NCBI GenBank assembly: GCA_020631335.1
Contig: JAHDHK010000025.1
Coordinates: 1 to 33,493 of the forward strand
Direction of reading: 5' to 3'
DNA: 33,493 nucleotides
Origin: Chromatiales bacterium
GTDB lineage: Bacteria; Pseudomonadota; Gammaproteobacteria; Granulosicoccales; Granulosicoccaceae
The number at the start of each line of letters is the position of its first letter. Within the stretch, counting starts at the first letter, position 1. Shown here in pieces: positions 1 through 8,222 of this stretch. The notes beneath the pieces were generated by a model. It ran no database searches. It was not told the DNA's origin and saw only the letters and a list, made by a program, of their open reading frames with translations. The position numbers were made by a program, and so were the translations under genes.

Positions 1-894
1 GCGGTGATTGCCGGCGGGTCAGCAGCAGCGGTAGTTGAGGTCTACGCCGAAGTGCAGCGAGCAGCAGGTGCAACCGGCAGGCTGCTGGAGTTGCTTGAAG
101 CACAGCCGGTGATCAGCAACAGCGGCACCGGTTTACCTGACCACGATCATCATCATGATGCCGCCAGTGTGGCGTTCACTAATGTCTCATTCAGCTACCC
201 GAGCCGGCCGGATGACCGCTCGCTCGGCAACGTCAGCTTTGACATACGACCCGGTGAGAATGTGGCGATAGTCGGTCCGTCAGGTGCGGGCAAAACGACT
301 GTTTTTCAATTACTGCTGCGCTTTTACGACCCCGGAAACGGAGTGATAACCTTTAACGGTAAAGCACTGGCAGAATACAATCTTCAGGAACTGCGCCGCC
401 ACATCGGACTGGTGTCACAGGAAAGCACAGTGTTCTCGGCAAGTATCGCTGAGAACATTCGCTACGGCAGACTCGACGCCGGCGACAATGAAGTGGTCGC
501 CGCTGCACAGAGCGCACAGGCAGATGAATTTATTCAGCGCCTGCCTCAAGGGTACGACACCTACGTCGGGGAGAGAGGGGTACGACTTTCCGGCGGCCAG
601 CGGCAAAGACTTTCCATTGCGCGCGCACTGCTGAAGAACCCGCCCCTGTTGTTGCTGGACGAAGCGACCAGCGCACTGGATACAGAAAGTGAAAGAAAGG
701 TACAACTGGCACTGGAACATGCCAAAAACGGCAGAACAACGCTGACCATTGCACACCGACTGGCTACTATTGTTGATGCCGATCGAATACTGGTATTCGA
801 TAAGGGGCGCTTGACTGAGTCAGGTACCCATGAGCAATTGCTCGCCAACAACGCCACCTACGCACTACTGGCCAGACGTCAGATCGAGTCCTGA
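1..894 (+). CDS. ABC exporter (MsbA/ABCB type), C-terminal part
   Basis: This is the 3' part of a fused membrane-ATPase ABC exporter; the reading frame is already open at base 1, so the membrane domain lies outside the window. About 30 residues of the last membrane or coupling helix precede a complete nucleotide-binding domain. Visible motifs are Walker A (GPSGAGKTT), the signature LSGGQRQR, Walker B with the D-loop (LLLLDEATSALD) and the switch histidine (TIAHRL). The family couples ATP hydrolysis to export of lipids, peptides or drugs across the inner membrane. The substrate cannot be told from the ATPase half. The stop codon lies inside a hairpin, and no downstream gene follows on this strand, so it probably ends its transcription unit. 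Confidence 0.93.
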   Translation, partial: AVIAGGSAAAVVEVYAEVQRAAGATGRLLELLEAQPVISNSGTGLPDHDHHHDAASVAFTNVSFSYPSRPDDRSLGNVSFDIRPGENVAIVGPSGAGKTTVFQLLLRFYDPGNGVITFNGKALAEYNLQELRRHIGLVSQESTVFSASIAENIRYGRLDAGDNEVVAAAQSAQADEFIQRLPQGYDTYVGERGVRLSGGQRQRLSIARALLKNPPLLLLDEATSALDTESERKVQLALEHAKNGRTTLTIAHRLATIVDADRILVFDKGRLTESGTHEQLLANNATYALLARRQIES

Positions 895-911
895 TCACCG
901 GGTGGTGATCA
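892..911 (+). terminator. Hairpin overlapping the ABC exporter stop codon
   Basis: TGATCACC (892-899) pairs perfectly with GGTGATCA (904-911) around a GGGT loop. The stem begins at the stop codon itself. No T-run follows, so it is a hairpin at the transcript end rather than a textbook intrinsic terminator. Confidence 0.4.
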
Positions 912-968
912 TGTACGCCAATCAGATTGGGTTATTAATGCGGGCTATACCGACTCATAACAGGCAAT

Positions 969-1002
969 CGCCGGTAACGCGCTACTGAATGCGCTACCGG
1001 CG
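969..1002. terminator. Inverted repeat between convergent genes
   Basis: Arms at 969-980 and 991-1002 match over 12 bp with one mismatch (CGCCGGTAACGC against GCGCTACCGGCG), with a 10-nt loop. It lies between the ends of two convergent genes and could end transcription from either side. Neither flank has a strong T-run. Confidence 0.4.
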
Positions 1003-1057
1003 AACTGAATAAGTTAATTACCACAGCTCATGCAGCCGCAATGCCCGCCTGTGACTC

Positions 1058-1591
1058 TCAGGCAGACTCGCGATAAAACCGATAGGCTGCATCAGACAAA
1101 TCCTGCAATGCGGAATCGCCGTGATAGTGAGGATCGTTAGACGCCTCACGGTTGGTGTCGTCTCCGACCGACCGGATCAGCTCACCGCACAGTGAGTTTG
1201 CGACATCAAAGGTTTCGCGACTGGTCGCCAGCTCAGACTCGAATTTTTCCAGTGCAAAGCGATACTGCGCGACAGCCAGTTCATACCGTTCGCTGTTTCG
1301 CAGCATGGTATCACTGGCCAGGTCCATCTCTGCCAGCAGCGTGTGATACTGCGGATCATCCGGTGGTGTCGAATTGTATTTCATCACCGCTACCTCAAGA
1401 TGTGCATCGGATTCATTCAGTGTCAGTTTCGCGTACTCGAGCTGTGACTCCATACGATCGAGTCGGTAACGCGCCTCATCCAACACTGACTGGCCCCGCT
1501 CATAGTCTGCAACTGCTACTTCAAACCCTGCAACTACTTCGGCAACCGGGGGAACTTTATACTGACGATCGTTTTGTGCGGAACTCATCAA
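1058..1591 (-). CDS. Hypothetical coiled-coil protein, 177 aa
   Basis: I do not recognise a family. The protein is acidic and almost wholly helical. Residues about 15-135 show heptad-like spacing of Ala, Leu, Val and Tyr with many Glu and Arg, as in a long coiled coil. There is no signal peptide and no membrane segment. A polar stretch of Asp, Asn and His near residues 143-157 precedes the C-terminus. The gene stands alone on the minus strand, convergent with the ABC exporter and downstream of the AtuA/DUF4387 pair across about 100 bp. The start is the first of two adjacent ATG codons. A structural or scaffold role is possible, but function is unknown. Confidence 0.7.
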   Translation of the reverse strand: MMSSAQNDRQYKVPPVAEVVAGFEVAVADYERGQSVLDEARYRLDRMESQLEYAKLTLNESDAHLEVAVMKYNSTPPDDPQYHTLLAEMDLASDTMLRNSERYELAVAQYRFALEKFESELATSRETFDVANSLCGELIRSVGDDTNREASNDPHYHGDSALQDLSDAAYRFYRESA

Positions 1592-1693
1592 AATGCACCC
1601 ATGCAGCTATACGAAGCCCAGTGTATCGACCGGCCGCGTGAAACCTTAAACAATGAGTCGAAATAAATGTTCTGTTTCCGGTATTTCAGGCAG

Positions 1694-2002
1694 TTAGGCC
1701 ATCTGTATATTCATGGCTGCCACCAGGTTCGCATACTGCGCGCCATGCATGTCCCGATCAAATCTGCTGCCTTGAACAACTGATCTTGGAAAGCTGAATT
1801 TAATCACGTGTATATCATCCAGATCAAAGCGTTTGAGGTCCGCCACATCCACCTTCAACACCGACGCTACCGCCGGAGTGTCCAAAGCGGCGGCCACATC
1901 CATATAGGATTGCTGATCCGCAAAAAACACATCCACAGTCACCCAGAACGGACCGGCATTCTTGCTACGCACACTGCGTGCTAGTTGTCCGATATCAGTC
2001 AT
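1694..2002 (-). CDS. DUF4387 family protein
   Basis: This short protein of about 102 aa matches the DUF4387 pattern: an N-terminal IGQLARSVRSKNAGP block, then a (V/I)D(V/I)FF-type strand, and a C-terminal VIKFSFPR segment. DUF4387 proteins are the usual small partner of AtuA/DUF1446 proteins, either encoded alongside or fused to them. The start at 2002 gives the typical N-terminus and an 8-nt overlap with the upstream AtuA-type gene, which implies translational coupling. An ATG at 2017 is also in frame and would add five residues. The biochemical role is not established; it probably forms a complex with the AtuA-type protein. Confidence 0.85.
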   Translation of the reverse strand: MTDIGQLARSVRSKNAGPFWVTVDVFFADQQSYMDVAAALDTPAVASVLKVDVADLKRFDLDDIHVIKFSFPRSVVQGSRFDRDMHGAQYANLVAAMNIQMA

Positions 2003-3359
2003 AGTCAAGCTCCACAACGTCGAGACGAAAAGCGTCCATTGGATTTTGCAATTGCATTACATGATTCAATGCAAATTCGTATAGTGGCCCTCTGACAGAT
2101 TCCGCCGGTGAATAGGGAAATGCAAAGGTCGGTAACTCTTCATCGCTGGTGAGTGGATAATGTAATAGATAAGGATTACACAACCGTGCGATATCGTTGG
2201 CTATATCCTGAGTAGTTGCAGTCACCAGCATCAGCACACCCACCTCGGCGGGTTGTGAGGAAAGCTGCTCCAGCGCGCCAAGTGTGGCATCCACACCAAT
2301 CAAGCGGAACTCTATATCGTATTCGTGTTGCGACAACTGCATTTGCTGCTCAATGGTCTGCAGCAGAAATGCATGTAGCTGATCTGTCCATTGCCTCGCT
2401 TTTGCAACATAACCGGGTTGCCTCAGCAGCACCAGTGCAGAGGTTTGAAACCCGACCAGCTTTGCTCCCTCAAGCTTGACGGTGTAACGCTCGCTGTCGT
2501 GCCACTGCGAACCGGTGACTCGCACCGACTTTTCATTGATCGCTTCATAAACCGCCCGGCTGACATCAAGCATGCCTCCCGGTTCAACCAAACGGATTGG
2601 ATCGGCATTTTCATACAACATATGCGCTGACACAGAGTAAGGCGTGCAGGTGGCACTCTCTGCCAGCGGATTCACGGTAAAACCATCCTGATCAAATAAT
2701 ATTTCGATAACCCCGCTGACCGGATTGGTCGAGCACAATGCACCACACTCACCTATCTTTGCACCATGCCACGCAGCGCCTTTGTGATCACCCCGGGCAA
2801 TCGGAATAGCTGCGATCACGGCGGTGTCAGTCGTCCTGCCGGCCAGCACGATATCGGCACCGCTCGCAAGTGCAGCGTTTATTTGTTCAACCCCCGCCAG
2901 CGCAACCACATTGGCGCAGGAGTTAATTACCGTCTCGTCTAAAGGTATTTCAGGGCTTAACGCGGTGATGTCACCCTGTGCATAAGACTGAGTGAGTGTT
3001 TGCGAACTCTGGCTACTGTAGAGCCTGGCCACCTTTACCGACTGGCCTAACTCCTCTGCCAGCTGCTGCGTGAGCGCGAACATCCAGTCGACCGCATCAT
3101 CGGCACCGCAGGTACCGCATGAACCGATCACCAGCGGCACACCGAGCTCGGCGCGTGCCAGCATCAGATCACGCCACTGCGCACGTGTTGCCAGCTCGGA
3201 ATATTTACTGGTACCGGTACCAAGATAATACGGGCCACTGTCGGTAGAGCCGCCGTCAATACAAATGGCATCGGGTCGGTTGCGAACACCTTTGGCAAGT
3301 GCCCGGGCATCGAAGCCCAGCCCCAGCACACCACTGGGAATCAGGATGCGGGTCGGCAT
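1995..3359 (-). CDS. AtuA/DUF1446 family protein
   Basis: At 454 aa this fits the core DUF1446 (AtuA) family. It has an N-terminal GVLGLGFD segment, an IDGGSTDSGPYYLG motif, and the conserved IGSCGTCGADDAVDW and VLAGRTTDTAV blocks. AtuA was named for acyclic terpene utilisation in Pseudomonas, but most relatives occur in other catabolic contexts, so terpene breakdown should not be assumed. No Atu-type carboxylase, CoA ligase or dehydrogenase lies in the window. The protein is probably cytoplasmic; no signal peptide is visible. It is translated upstream of the overlapping DUF4387 gene and diverges from the sodium channel gene across about 130 bp. Confidence 0.87.
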   Translation of the reverse strand: MPTRILIPSGVLGLGFDARALAKGVRNRPDAICIDGGSTDSGPYYLGTGTSKYSELATRAQWRDLMLARAELGVPLVIGSCGTCGADDAVDWMFALTQQLAEELGQSVKVARLYSSQSSQTLTQSYAQGDITALSPEIPLDETVINSCANVVALAGVEQINAALASGADIVLAGRTTDTAVIAAIPIARGDHKGAAWHGAKIGECGALCSTNPVSGVIEILFDQDGFTVNPLAESATCTPYSVSAHMLYENADPIRLVEPGGMLDVSRAVYEAINEKSVRVTGSQWHDSERYTVKLEGAKLVGFQTSALVLLRQPGYVAKARQWTDQLHAFLLQTIEQQMQLSQHEYDIEFRLIGVDATLGALEQLSSQPAEVGVLMLVTATTQDIANDIARLCNPYLLHYPLTSDEELPTFAFPYSPAESVRGPLYEFALNHVMQLQNPMDAFRLDVVELDYD

Positions 3360-3488
3360 CGTCGGTCCTGAAAAAGATTAAGAGGGCTGAATAGTAACCT
3401 GTAACCAAAAACAAGTCAGAAACCACATTGAAATAAAACAATACAAGCCACAAACTCGCTGACAATTCGACTGCACTCACTGACGACT

Positions 3489-4322
3489 ATGGTTATCTCA
3501 TCCCCACCAGACACTCCTGCAGGCACCCGGCAATCACTCGCCGCTTTTATTGAAAGCCGCTACGCGGTCAATTTCATTACGATCATTATTCTGATCAACG
3601 CAGTCACACTCGGACTCGAGACCAATCCGGGAGTCATGGCCGACTACGGGACATTCCTGAACCTGCTCGACCGCGCAATACTCGTTATATTCACTATCGA
3701 GCTATTGATAAGACTTTACGCCTACCGGCTTTCTTTTTTTCGATCGGGCTGGAATCTGTTTGACCTGTTTATTGTCGTCATGGCCTGGCTGCCGACGACC
3801 GGCCCCTTCTCAATCCTGCGCGCACTACGGATATTGCGGGTGTTGCGATTACTCTCTGTGGTACCGCAGATGCGCAGAGTAGTGACTGCTATCGGTCACT
3901 CAATACCGGGTATGATTTCAGTCATAAGCGTATTGGGGCTCCTGTTCTATGTATCTGCCGTACTGACCACAAAGCTGTTCGGGCAGCACCACGATCCGTT
4001 AATTCAGGAGTGGTTCGGCTCCATCGGTGCATCGGCGTACACGCTATTTCAAATCATGACACTTGAAAGCTGGTCGATGGGAATCGTAAGGCCTGTCATG
4101 CACCACTTTCCGTGGGCATGGATATTTTTTGTACCGTTTATCATTATCACAAGCTTCGCCGTGCTCAATTTGTTTATCGGTATTATTGTCGATGCGATGC
4201 AGATGACGCAGCAGGATTCGCGCAAGGATGCCGACCCCGACGCCGGTCTGCACAACGAAATCGCCGAGCTTCGACAGGCAATCGCCACACTGCAGAACTC
4301 CCTCGATAACGGCAAACGATAA
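3489..4322 (+). CDS. One-domain voltage-gated sodium channel (NaChBac family)
   Basis: This 277-aa protein has the six-helix layout of bacterial Nav channels. S1 lies near 26-44, S2 near 58-78 (with Glu71), and S3 near 88-100 (Asp92). S4 spans 108-122 with Arg at 111, 114, 117 and 120 in the every-third-residue voltage-sensor pattern. The pore loop carries TLESWSM (191-197), matching the TLESWAS-type selectivity filter. S6 is near 208-236. A C-terminal helix (about 254-272) has heptad spacing, as in the tetramerising coiled coil of the family. Four copies would form an inner-membrane Na+ channel. In alkaliphiles such channels are linked to pH and sodium balance and motility. It appears monocistronic. 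Confidence 0.93.
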   Translation: MVISSPPDTPAGTRQSLAAFIESRYAVNFITIIILINAVTLGLETNPGVMADYGTFLNLLDRAILVIFTIELLIRLYAYRLSFFRSGWNLFDLFIVVMAWLPTTGPFSILRALRILRVLRLLSVVPQMRRVVTAIGHSIPGMISVISVLGLLFYVSAVLTTKLFGQHHDPLIQEWFGSIGASAYTLFQIMTLESWSMGIVRPVMHHFPWAWIFFVPFIIITSFAVLNLFIGIIVDAMQMTQQDSRKDADPDAGLHNEIAELRQAIATLQNSLDNGKR

Positions 4323-4435
4323 TGCGCTATTGCTCGTCCGATGAAACCGGCAAAAGGTGGTATGCCGGAATTTTTCAAACCAGCACGCAATAGACAATTC
4401 CAGGTGCTTCCCAGTGCAGTTACCAGCCTTGCATT

Positions 4436-4870
4436 TCAACCGGCGGCCAGCTGTTTCTGCATAAACCACCGGCGGTGGTGCGACGGGTGCTGATTCGGTC
4501 GATTGCCCAGCACACCAAACTCGAGATACCCGCGCCTCAAATAGAAGTCGCGGGCAGCCTTGCTTGATGTATCCAGCCATGCGCCATGGCATCCGTGTGA
4601 CAGCGCTATTTGCTCAGCCTTCTCGATCAACGCGGTTCCAACACCGCTTTGTCGCTGATCATCATGCACCCACAAGGTTTTTATCAACAGCCAGCCATAA
4701 GACGTCGTTGCAGTCATCCCGCCCGTCAGGTTGGCATCAGCATCTTCAACACTCAGCGTCAACCTGACATTCGCAGCCTGAGGTTGTTGCGCCTGCAATG
4801 TGGCCAACAGATGCGATTCAATAACCTCACCTGCCCCATCTTCGTCTATCCTAATTTTCAAAGCAGTCAT
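4436..4870 (-). CDS. GNAT family N-acetyltransferase
   Basis: This 144-aa protein is a single GNAT domain. The acetyl-CoA pyrophosphate-binding motif A is visible as LWVHDDQRQSGVGTALIEKAE (the R/Q-x-x-G-x-G/A loop, about residues 67-87). The AWLDTSSKAARDFYLRRGY segment carries the motif B features, ending in the usual FY..RGY. It transfers an acetyl group from acetyl-CoA to an amine; the substrate is not predictable. It is convergent with the sodium channel gene and divergent from the glutaredoxin gene (60 bp apart). The ATG at 4870 is the only good start. Confidence 0.88.
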   Translation of the reverse strand: MTALKIRIDEDGAGEVIESHLLATLQAQQPQAANVRLTLSVEDADANLTGGMTATTSYGWLLIKTLWVHDDQRQSGVGTALIEKAEQIALSHGCHGAWLDTSSKAARDFYLRRGYLEFGVLGNRPNQHPSHHRRWFMQKQLAAG

Positions 4871-4930
4871 AAGCAGTACCGGGAACTTGTTTCAGTAAAA
4901 AAAGACAAACCACCAAAAGCGGGAAGACAG

Positions 4931-5551
4931 ATGCAAAACAATCCAGTCAAGATATCGCTCTATCGCTGGGCGGGCAAATGGGGTCCGTTCAAAGTGTCCA
5001 TTCCCTGCGGTGAATGCGCACTCACAGTCGATGTCATTAAAGACACGCTCGCCAATGAGCTGCAGGGAATACCCGTTTCACTGGAAACCCATGACTGGCT
5101 ATCCAACTGGTGGAAACCGCTGCGTCATGGCGGTTGGCATGCTCCCATTGTTATCGTGGAAGGACAACTGGTCAGCCAGGGGCATGCACTCAATCGCGGT
5201 GTGCTTACAGAAGCAGTCATCGCCGCCCATACCCAGCGCTCGGAAGTATCCGGCAATGTAATTTTCGGCAAGGAATCCTGCCCGCACTGTACTCGGGCAA
5301 AAGGGTATCTGAATGATGCCAAACTAAATTTCGACTACCACGACGTGGTGAAAGAACCACGAGCATTGTATGAAATGATTGGACGGGTGAAACCGATTAT
5401 CGGCCCGAAAACACCGGTGACCGTGCCACAAATCTGGATCGACGGCAGCTACGTGGGCGGTGCGGATGAGCTGGCGGAAATACTGCACCACGAGGTAGAA
5501 CCCAACCCCGATCGCGGCCGATGCTCACTGTCGGCAACGCCGGCCGGCTGA
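4931..5551 (+). CDS. Glutaredoxin with an extra N-terminal thioredoxin-like half
   Basis: The 206-aa product has two thioredoxin-fold halves. Residues about 107-187 are a classical glutaredoxin: CPHC at 117-120, TVPQ with the cis-proline at 164-167, and the GG pair at 176-177. Residues about 6-95 also look thioredoxin-like, with a beta strand, a CGEC motif (Cys26, Cys29), and a HAPIVIVEG segment where a cis-proline strand would sit. The family reduces disulfides or glutathione mixed disulfides. The ATG at 4931 is preferred because GGGAAG (4921-4926) precedes it; the frame stays open upstream only by chance across the GNAT gene. A second functional dithiol in the N-terminal half is inference. 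Confidence 0.85.
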   Translation: MQNNPVKISLYRWAGKWGPFKVSIPCGECALTVDVIKDTLANELQGIPVSLETHDWLSNWWKPLRHGGWHAPIVIVEGQLVSQGHALNRGVLTEAVIAAHTQRSEVSGNVIFGKESCPHCTRAKGYLNDAKLNFDYHDVVKEPRALYEMIGRVKPIIGPKTPVTVPQIWIDGSYVGGADELAEILHHEVEPNPDRGRCSLSATPAG

Positions 5552-5613
5552 ATACTACAGGTGAAGCAAGACCGCAGTCCGGTGCTGCCAACAATCCACC
5601 TGCGCGCCTGACA

Positions 5614-5943
5614 CTAGCGCGCAGAGCGCCTTCTCTTAACGCGTAAAAACCGGTCGACTGTGTCGAACCAGCGGTACCACCTGCCATGAGGATTCAACCG
5701 GCGCTTAGTGCGTACATACAGCACCCGGGCCCGGCGTGACTGATTGAGCAACAGAGACAATGCCAGCGCCACCAGCGGCAGACCCGTGGGGAAAGGCAGC
5801 GGTATGCAAAGTACCGCAAGCAGCAGAATCACCGGAACCCAGAAGATGCTCACTTGATGACCTGAAGGTTGATGATTTAGCTCCCCCTGCACTGCCAGGG
5901 CACTGTGCAGACGAATTTGATGCGGCAGCCACAAGTATTCCAT
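5614..5943 (-). CDS. Small membrane protein, about 109 aa
   Basis: This is a small basic membrane protein. Two hydrophobic segments (about 32-48 and 53-67) are joined by a tight PLPFPTGLP turn and followed by an Arg/Lys-rich tail ending RVKRRRSAR. The Pro-Gly turn between two short helices is like that of small PGPGW-type membrane proteins, but the motif itself is not present. The start is uncertain: the ATG at 5943 has no clear ribosome binding site, and a GTG at 5853, preceded by AGGT, would start the protein just before the first helix. It is convergent with the glutaredoxin gene. Confidence 0.5.
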   Translation of the reverse strand: MEYLWLPHQIRLHSALAVQGELNHQPSGHQVSIFWVPVILLLAVLCIPLPFPTGLPLVALALSLLLNQSRRARVLYVRTKRRLNPHGRWYRWFDTVDRFLRVKRRRSAR

Positions 5944-6224
5944 TCAATTAAAAATAGCAGAGAATCTGCCGACGTCCAGATGCGCAAACCAGAGTCTGAA
6001 TCGTCAGGAATTTGTCTGCCTGAATACCCATGGAAAAAGCCTGTGGCAGCGCCTGCCCGTACGGCGAAAGCAGTTAATATCACAAATGTCGGGCGCAAAA
6101 GGCAAAGAATAACCGGCTATCGATACAGCGGGTAATTCTGGCTGAAGAGCACGCTTGCAGAAAGCCTGAGCGCAGTAAATCGCACAACGAAGTAAAACTG
6201 AAACACTGAAAAAGTACCGACGGG
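5944..6224. other. Intergenic stretch upstream of ectC
   Basis: No convincing gene is seen here. Open frames on both strands are short, lack ribosome binding sites and have no recognisable product. The right end leads into the ectC promoter. Confidence 0.5.
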
Positions 6225-6254
6225 TTATCGATCAGACGGTGATCACCGTATAAT
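6225..6254 (+). promoter_or_regulatory. Candidate ectC promoter with a perfect palindromic operator
   Basis: A perfect -10 hexamer TATAAT lies at 6249-6254, 28 bp before the ectC ATG. A weak -35 (TTATCG, 6225-6230) lies 18 bp upstream. The spacer contains ACGGTGATCACCGT (6236-6249), a perfect 14-bp palindrome whose last base is the first T of the -10. A dimeric regulator bound there would block RNA polymerase, so repression is the simplest reading. No regulator gene for it lies adjacent. Confidence 0.6.
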
Positions 6255-6282
6255 CCTGCCCCACCCGCCCGGATTACCGAAA

Positions 6283-6666
6283 ATGATCGTTCGAACTCTT
6301 GATGAACTTAAAAAAACCGGCCGCTACGCGGAGAAACCGGGGCACTGGAGCAGTGCTCGATATCTGCTTAGAGATGATAATGTCGGGTTTACTATGACCC
6401 GGACTACCGTTGCCGCCGGCTCAACACTCGACATGCAGTACAAGAACCACATCGAGGCTAATCTGATCATTGCCGGAGAGGCAACGGTTACCGATCTCGA
6501 CACCCAAAGTGAATATCATCTCTCTCCCGGCGCAATGTATACACTGGACAAGCATGATAAACATCGTCTGCATGCAAATTCAGACTTGACCATCGTCTGC
6601 ATCTTCACACCGGCACTCACCGGCACTGAAACCCACGACGAAGACGGCTCTTACCCCGTTTTGTAA
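6283..6666 (+). CDS. ectC: L-ectoine synthase
   Basis: The 127-aa protein aligns by eye along its whole length with EctC, a small cupin that cyclises N-gamma-acetyl-L-2,4-diaminobutyrate to the compatible solute ectoine. The N-terminus MIVRTLDEL, the LDKHDKH block and the FTPALTGTETHDEDGSY ending are all characteristic. The iron-ligand residues reported for the family appear to be kept as Glu58, Tyr86 and His94. EctA and EctB are normally encoded directly upstream, but neither is present here. The gene stands alone, between a divergent membrane protein and a convergent unknown gene. It may work with ectAB elsewhere, or cyclise another substrate. Confidence 0.9.
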   Translation: MIVRTLDELKKTGRYAEKPGHWSSARYLLRDDNVGFTMTRTTVAAGSTLDMQYKNHIEANLIIAGEATVTDLDTQSEYHLSPGAMYTLDKHDKHRLHANSDLTIVCIFTPALTGTETHDEDGSYPVL

Positions 6667-6708
6667 TCGCTGCTGATTGACTCAATTCAGCTTCTCACAG
6701 CGTGGCAT

Positions 6709-8085
6709 TTACCCGTCGGCAGCGGCTAACAGCACCTGCCCGACAATGATTGACATAGCCTGCGAATCGGTAGCACTTTCGTCAATCACTCTCTTGTGTC
6801 GACAATTGAGTGGCAGGTTCGTTATTGCCCGGGCCCGGCGACGTTCTTCCAGCTCAGTCAACCCTGAGTTGCTGTCACAGGTGTGCTTTGAGGTGTTAAA
6901 AACAATCAGGCAATCGACAGTGCCCGCAGTTATCCGCTCATAAACAGCTCGTTCAACTCTGGCGGCTAACCGCCAGAAATAATTATCTGCATCGCCTGCC
7001 AGCTTGAGTTTCGGCAAATCGAATCCGTCAGGAAAATCAACCACCGGGTAACCCGGCACCATCACCACCACACCTTTGCCGGCCAGTGATTCCATTTTTC
7101 TGAACCGAAGAAAATTTCTACCGGCAAGCGTCAGCGCCGAAACCACTTGAGCACCTTTGGCAAACAATGATTGCTCACGGCTATCTGATTGATGATCAGC
7201 TACAGTGTCACCGCGATCACCGGTGCAAAACGAAACCACCCGGGCATCGATCCTATCACCCAGGACTTGCTGCAGCGGCAGCAGATTATTTACCTGCGCA
7301 TCAGTGCGTGAAATTACAACTATCGGGGCGCGCCTGATATAGGCATGTGTGTCAGTGAGACGTTGCTTTTTACCCCCGGCTGTACCTGTTTTCCGGGCGA
7401 ACAAACGAGCCGGGCGATAGGCAATAGAATTAGCATTTTCAAGAATAGCGCGCAGCTCCTGTAGCAACAGATCTACTTCCCAGTTATTAAGCGGCTCCAT
7501 CAGCTTGACGACATACTCGCTTGCTTCTACGCCCAACAGCGCAATACACGTACGCTCGAAAGAAGACAATTCGCAAAGCTGGAATGACTCCCGCGCCTGT
7601 TTCATCAGTTGTTGCCGGGAGCGAATCTGATACTCATAGTGCATCGACGCTGCACATACCTTTGAAATGCTGTTGAGCGCTGTTGAAGTCTGCTTCATGC
7701 CCACATACGCAACAGAGTCAAACAGGTCTGCAGTACTTCTTAACGCCATCGGTTGCCCGGATAGATCGCCGATGGTCACATCCGTAACGAGGTTGAGCTG
7801 CATCAGCGCAGCACAGCCTTCGCAATAACCCAGAAACTTTTCGACTGTGGCTGTATCAGCCGACCGACTGGCAGCAACCCGATAAAAGCCCAGCCCGTTC
7901 AGAAATTTCGAGAATCCGGTCAGCGAAGTTCGCTCGATAAGGAAATCGAGAACACCGCCACTGCCACCGGCACAACAAAGATCCGTCGTTTCGCTTCGAA
8001 CGATAAGGCGGAAACCGGCAGCCTGTGCCTTTTCTAACAAATGGAGTGGAGAGTTTGTCGATAGTGATGCTGTCGTGATTATCAT
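6709..8085 (-). CDS. Unknown protein, about 458 aa, divergent from the DUF6502 gene
   Basis: I do not recognise a family. The product is probably cytoplasmic, with no signal peptide or membrane helix. The N-terminal third has several cysteines, including a CCAGGSGG segment and a YCEGCAAL pair. The middle (about 185-225) is helical. The C-terminal half alternates strands and helices in a Rossmann-like way: APIVVISRTDAQ, then a KGVVVMVPGYPVVDF strand, then a VDCLIVFNTSKHT strand. The ATG at 8085 is preferred: AAGGA (8096-8100) lies 10 nt upstream, whereas a TTG at 8094 would sit against that site. It shares an upstream region with the divergent DUF6502 gene. Confidence 0.75.
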   Translation of the reverse strand: MIITTASLSTNSPLHLLEKAQAAGFRLIVRSETTDLCCAGGSGGVLDFLIERTSLTGFSKFLNGLGFYRVAASRSADTATVEKFLGYCEGCAALMQLNLVTDVTIGDLSGQPMALRSTADLFDSVAYVGMKQTSTALNSISKVCAASMHYEYQIRSRQQLMKQARESFQLCELSSFERTCIALLGVEASEYVVKLMEPLNNWEVDLLLQELRAILENANSIAYRPARLFARKTGTAGGKKQRLTDTHAYIRRAPIVVISRTDAQVNNLLPLQQVLGDRIDARVVSFCTGDRGDTVADHQSDSREQSLFAKGAQVVSALTLAGRNFLRFRKMESLAGKGVVVMVPGYPVVDFPDGFDLPKLKLAGDADNYFWRLAARVERAVYERITAGTVDCLIVFNTSKHTCDSNSGLTELEERRRARAITNLPLNCRHKRVIDESATDSQAMSIIVGQVLLAAADG

Positions 8086-8115
8086 GGGGAGCAATTCCTT
8101 ATGTGTAGGTACCTG

Positions 8116-8136
8116 AGCCCACTTCTTCGGTGGGCT
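8116..8136 (-). promoter_or_regulatory. Leader hairpin upstream of the 458-aa gene
   Basis: AGCCCAC (8116-8122) and GTGGGCT (8130-8136) form a perfect 7-bp stem with a 7-nt loop. It lies about 30 nt before the start codon of the minus-strand gene, upstream of its AAGGA site. No T-run follows on either strand, so a leader structure is more likely than a terminator. Confidence 0.4.
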
Positions 8137-8222
8137 TGAACAGAGAACGCGTGTCCGTCTGCTTCAGGTGGGCATATCTTAGCGTCGACACTACAACTTC
8201 GCTGTGACTGGCCCCACGTTTG

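Noticed and set aside
892-911. Same TGATCACC word as in the ectC palindrome (6236-6249)
   Set aside because: Here it is the stem of a gene-end hairpin, not near a promoter; two matches to an 8-mer are weak evidence of a shared regulator.
4610-4930. Possible N-terminal extension of the glutaredoxin
   Set aside because: It lies over the GNAT gene on the other strand, and a good ribosome binding site precedes the ATG at 4931.
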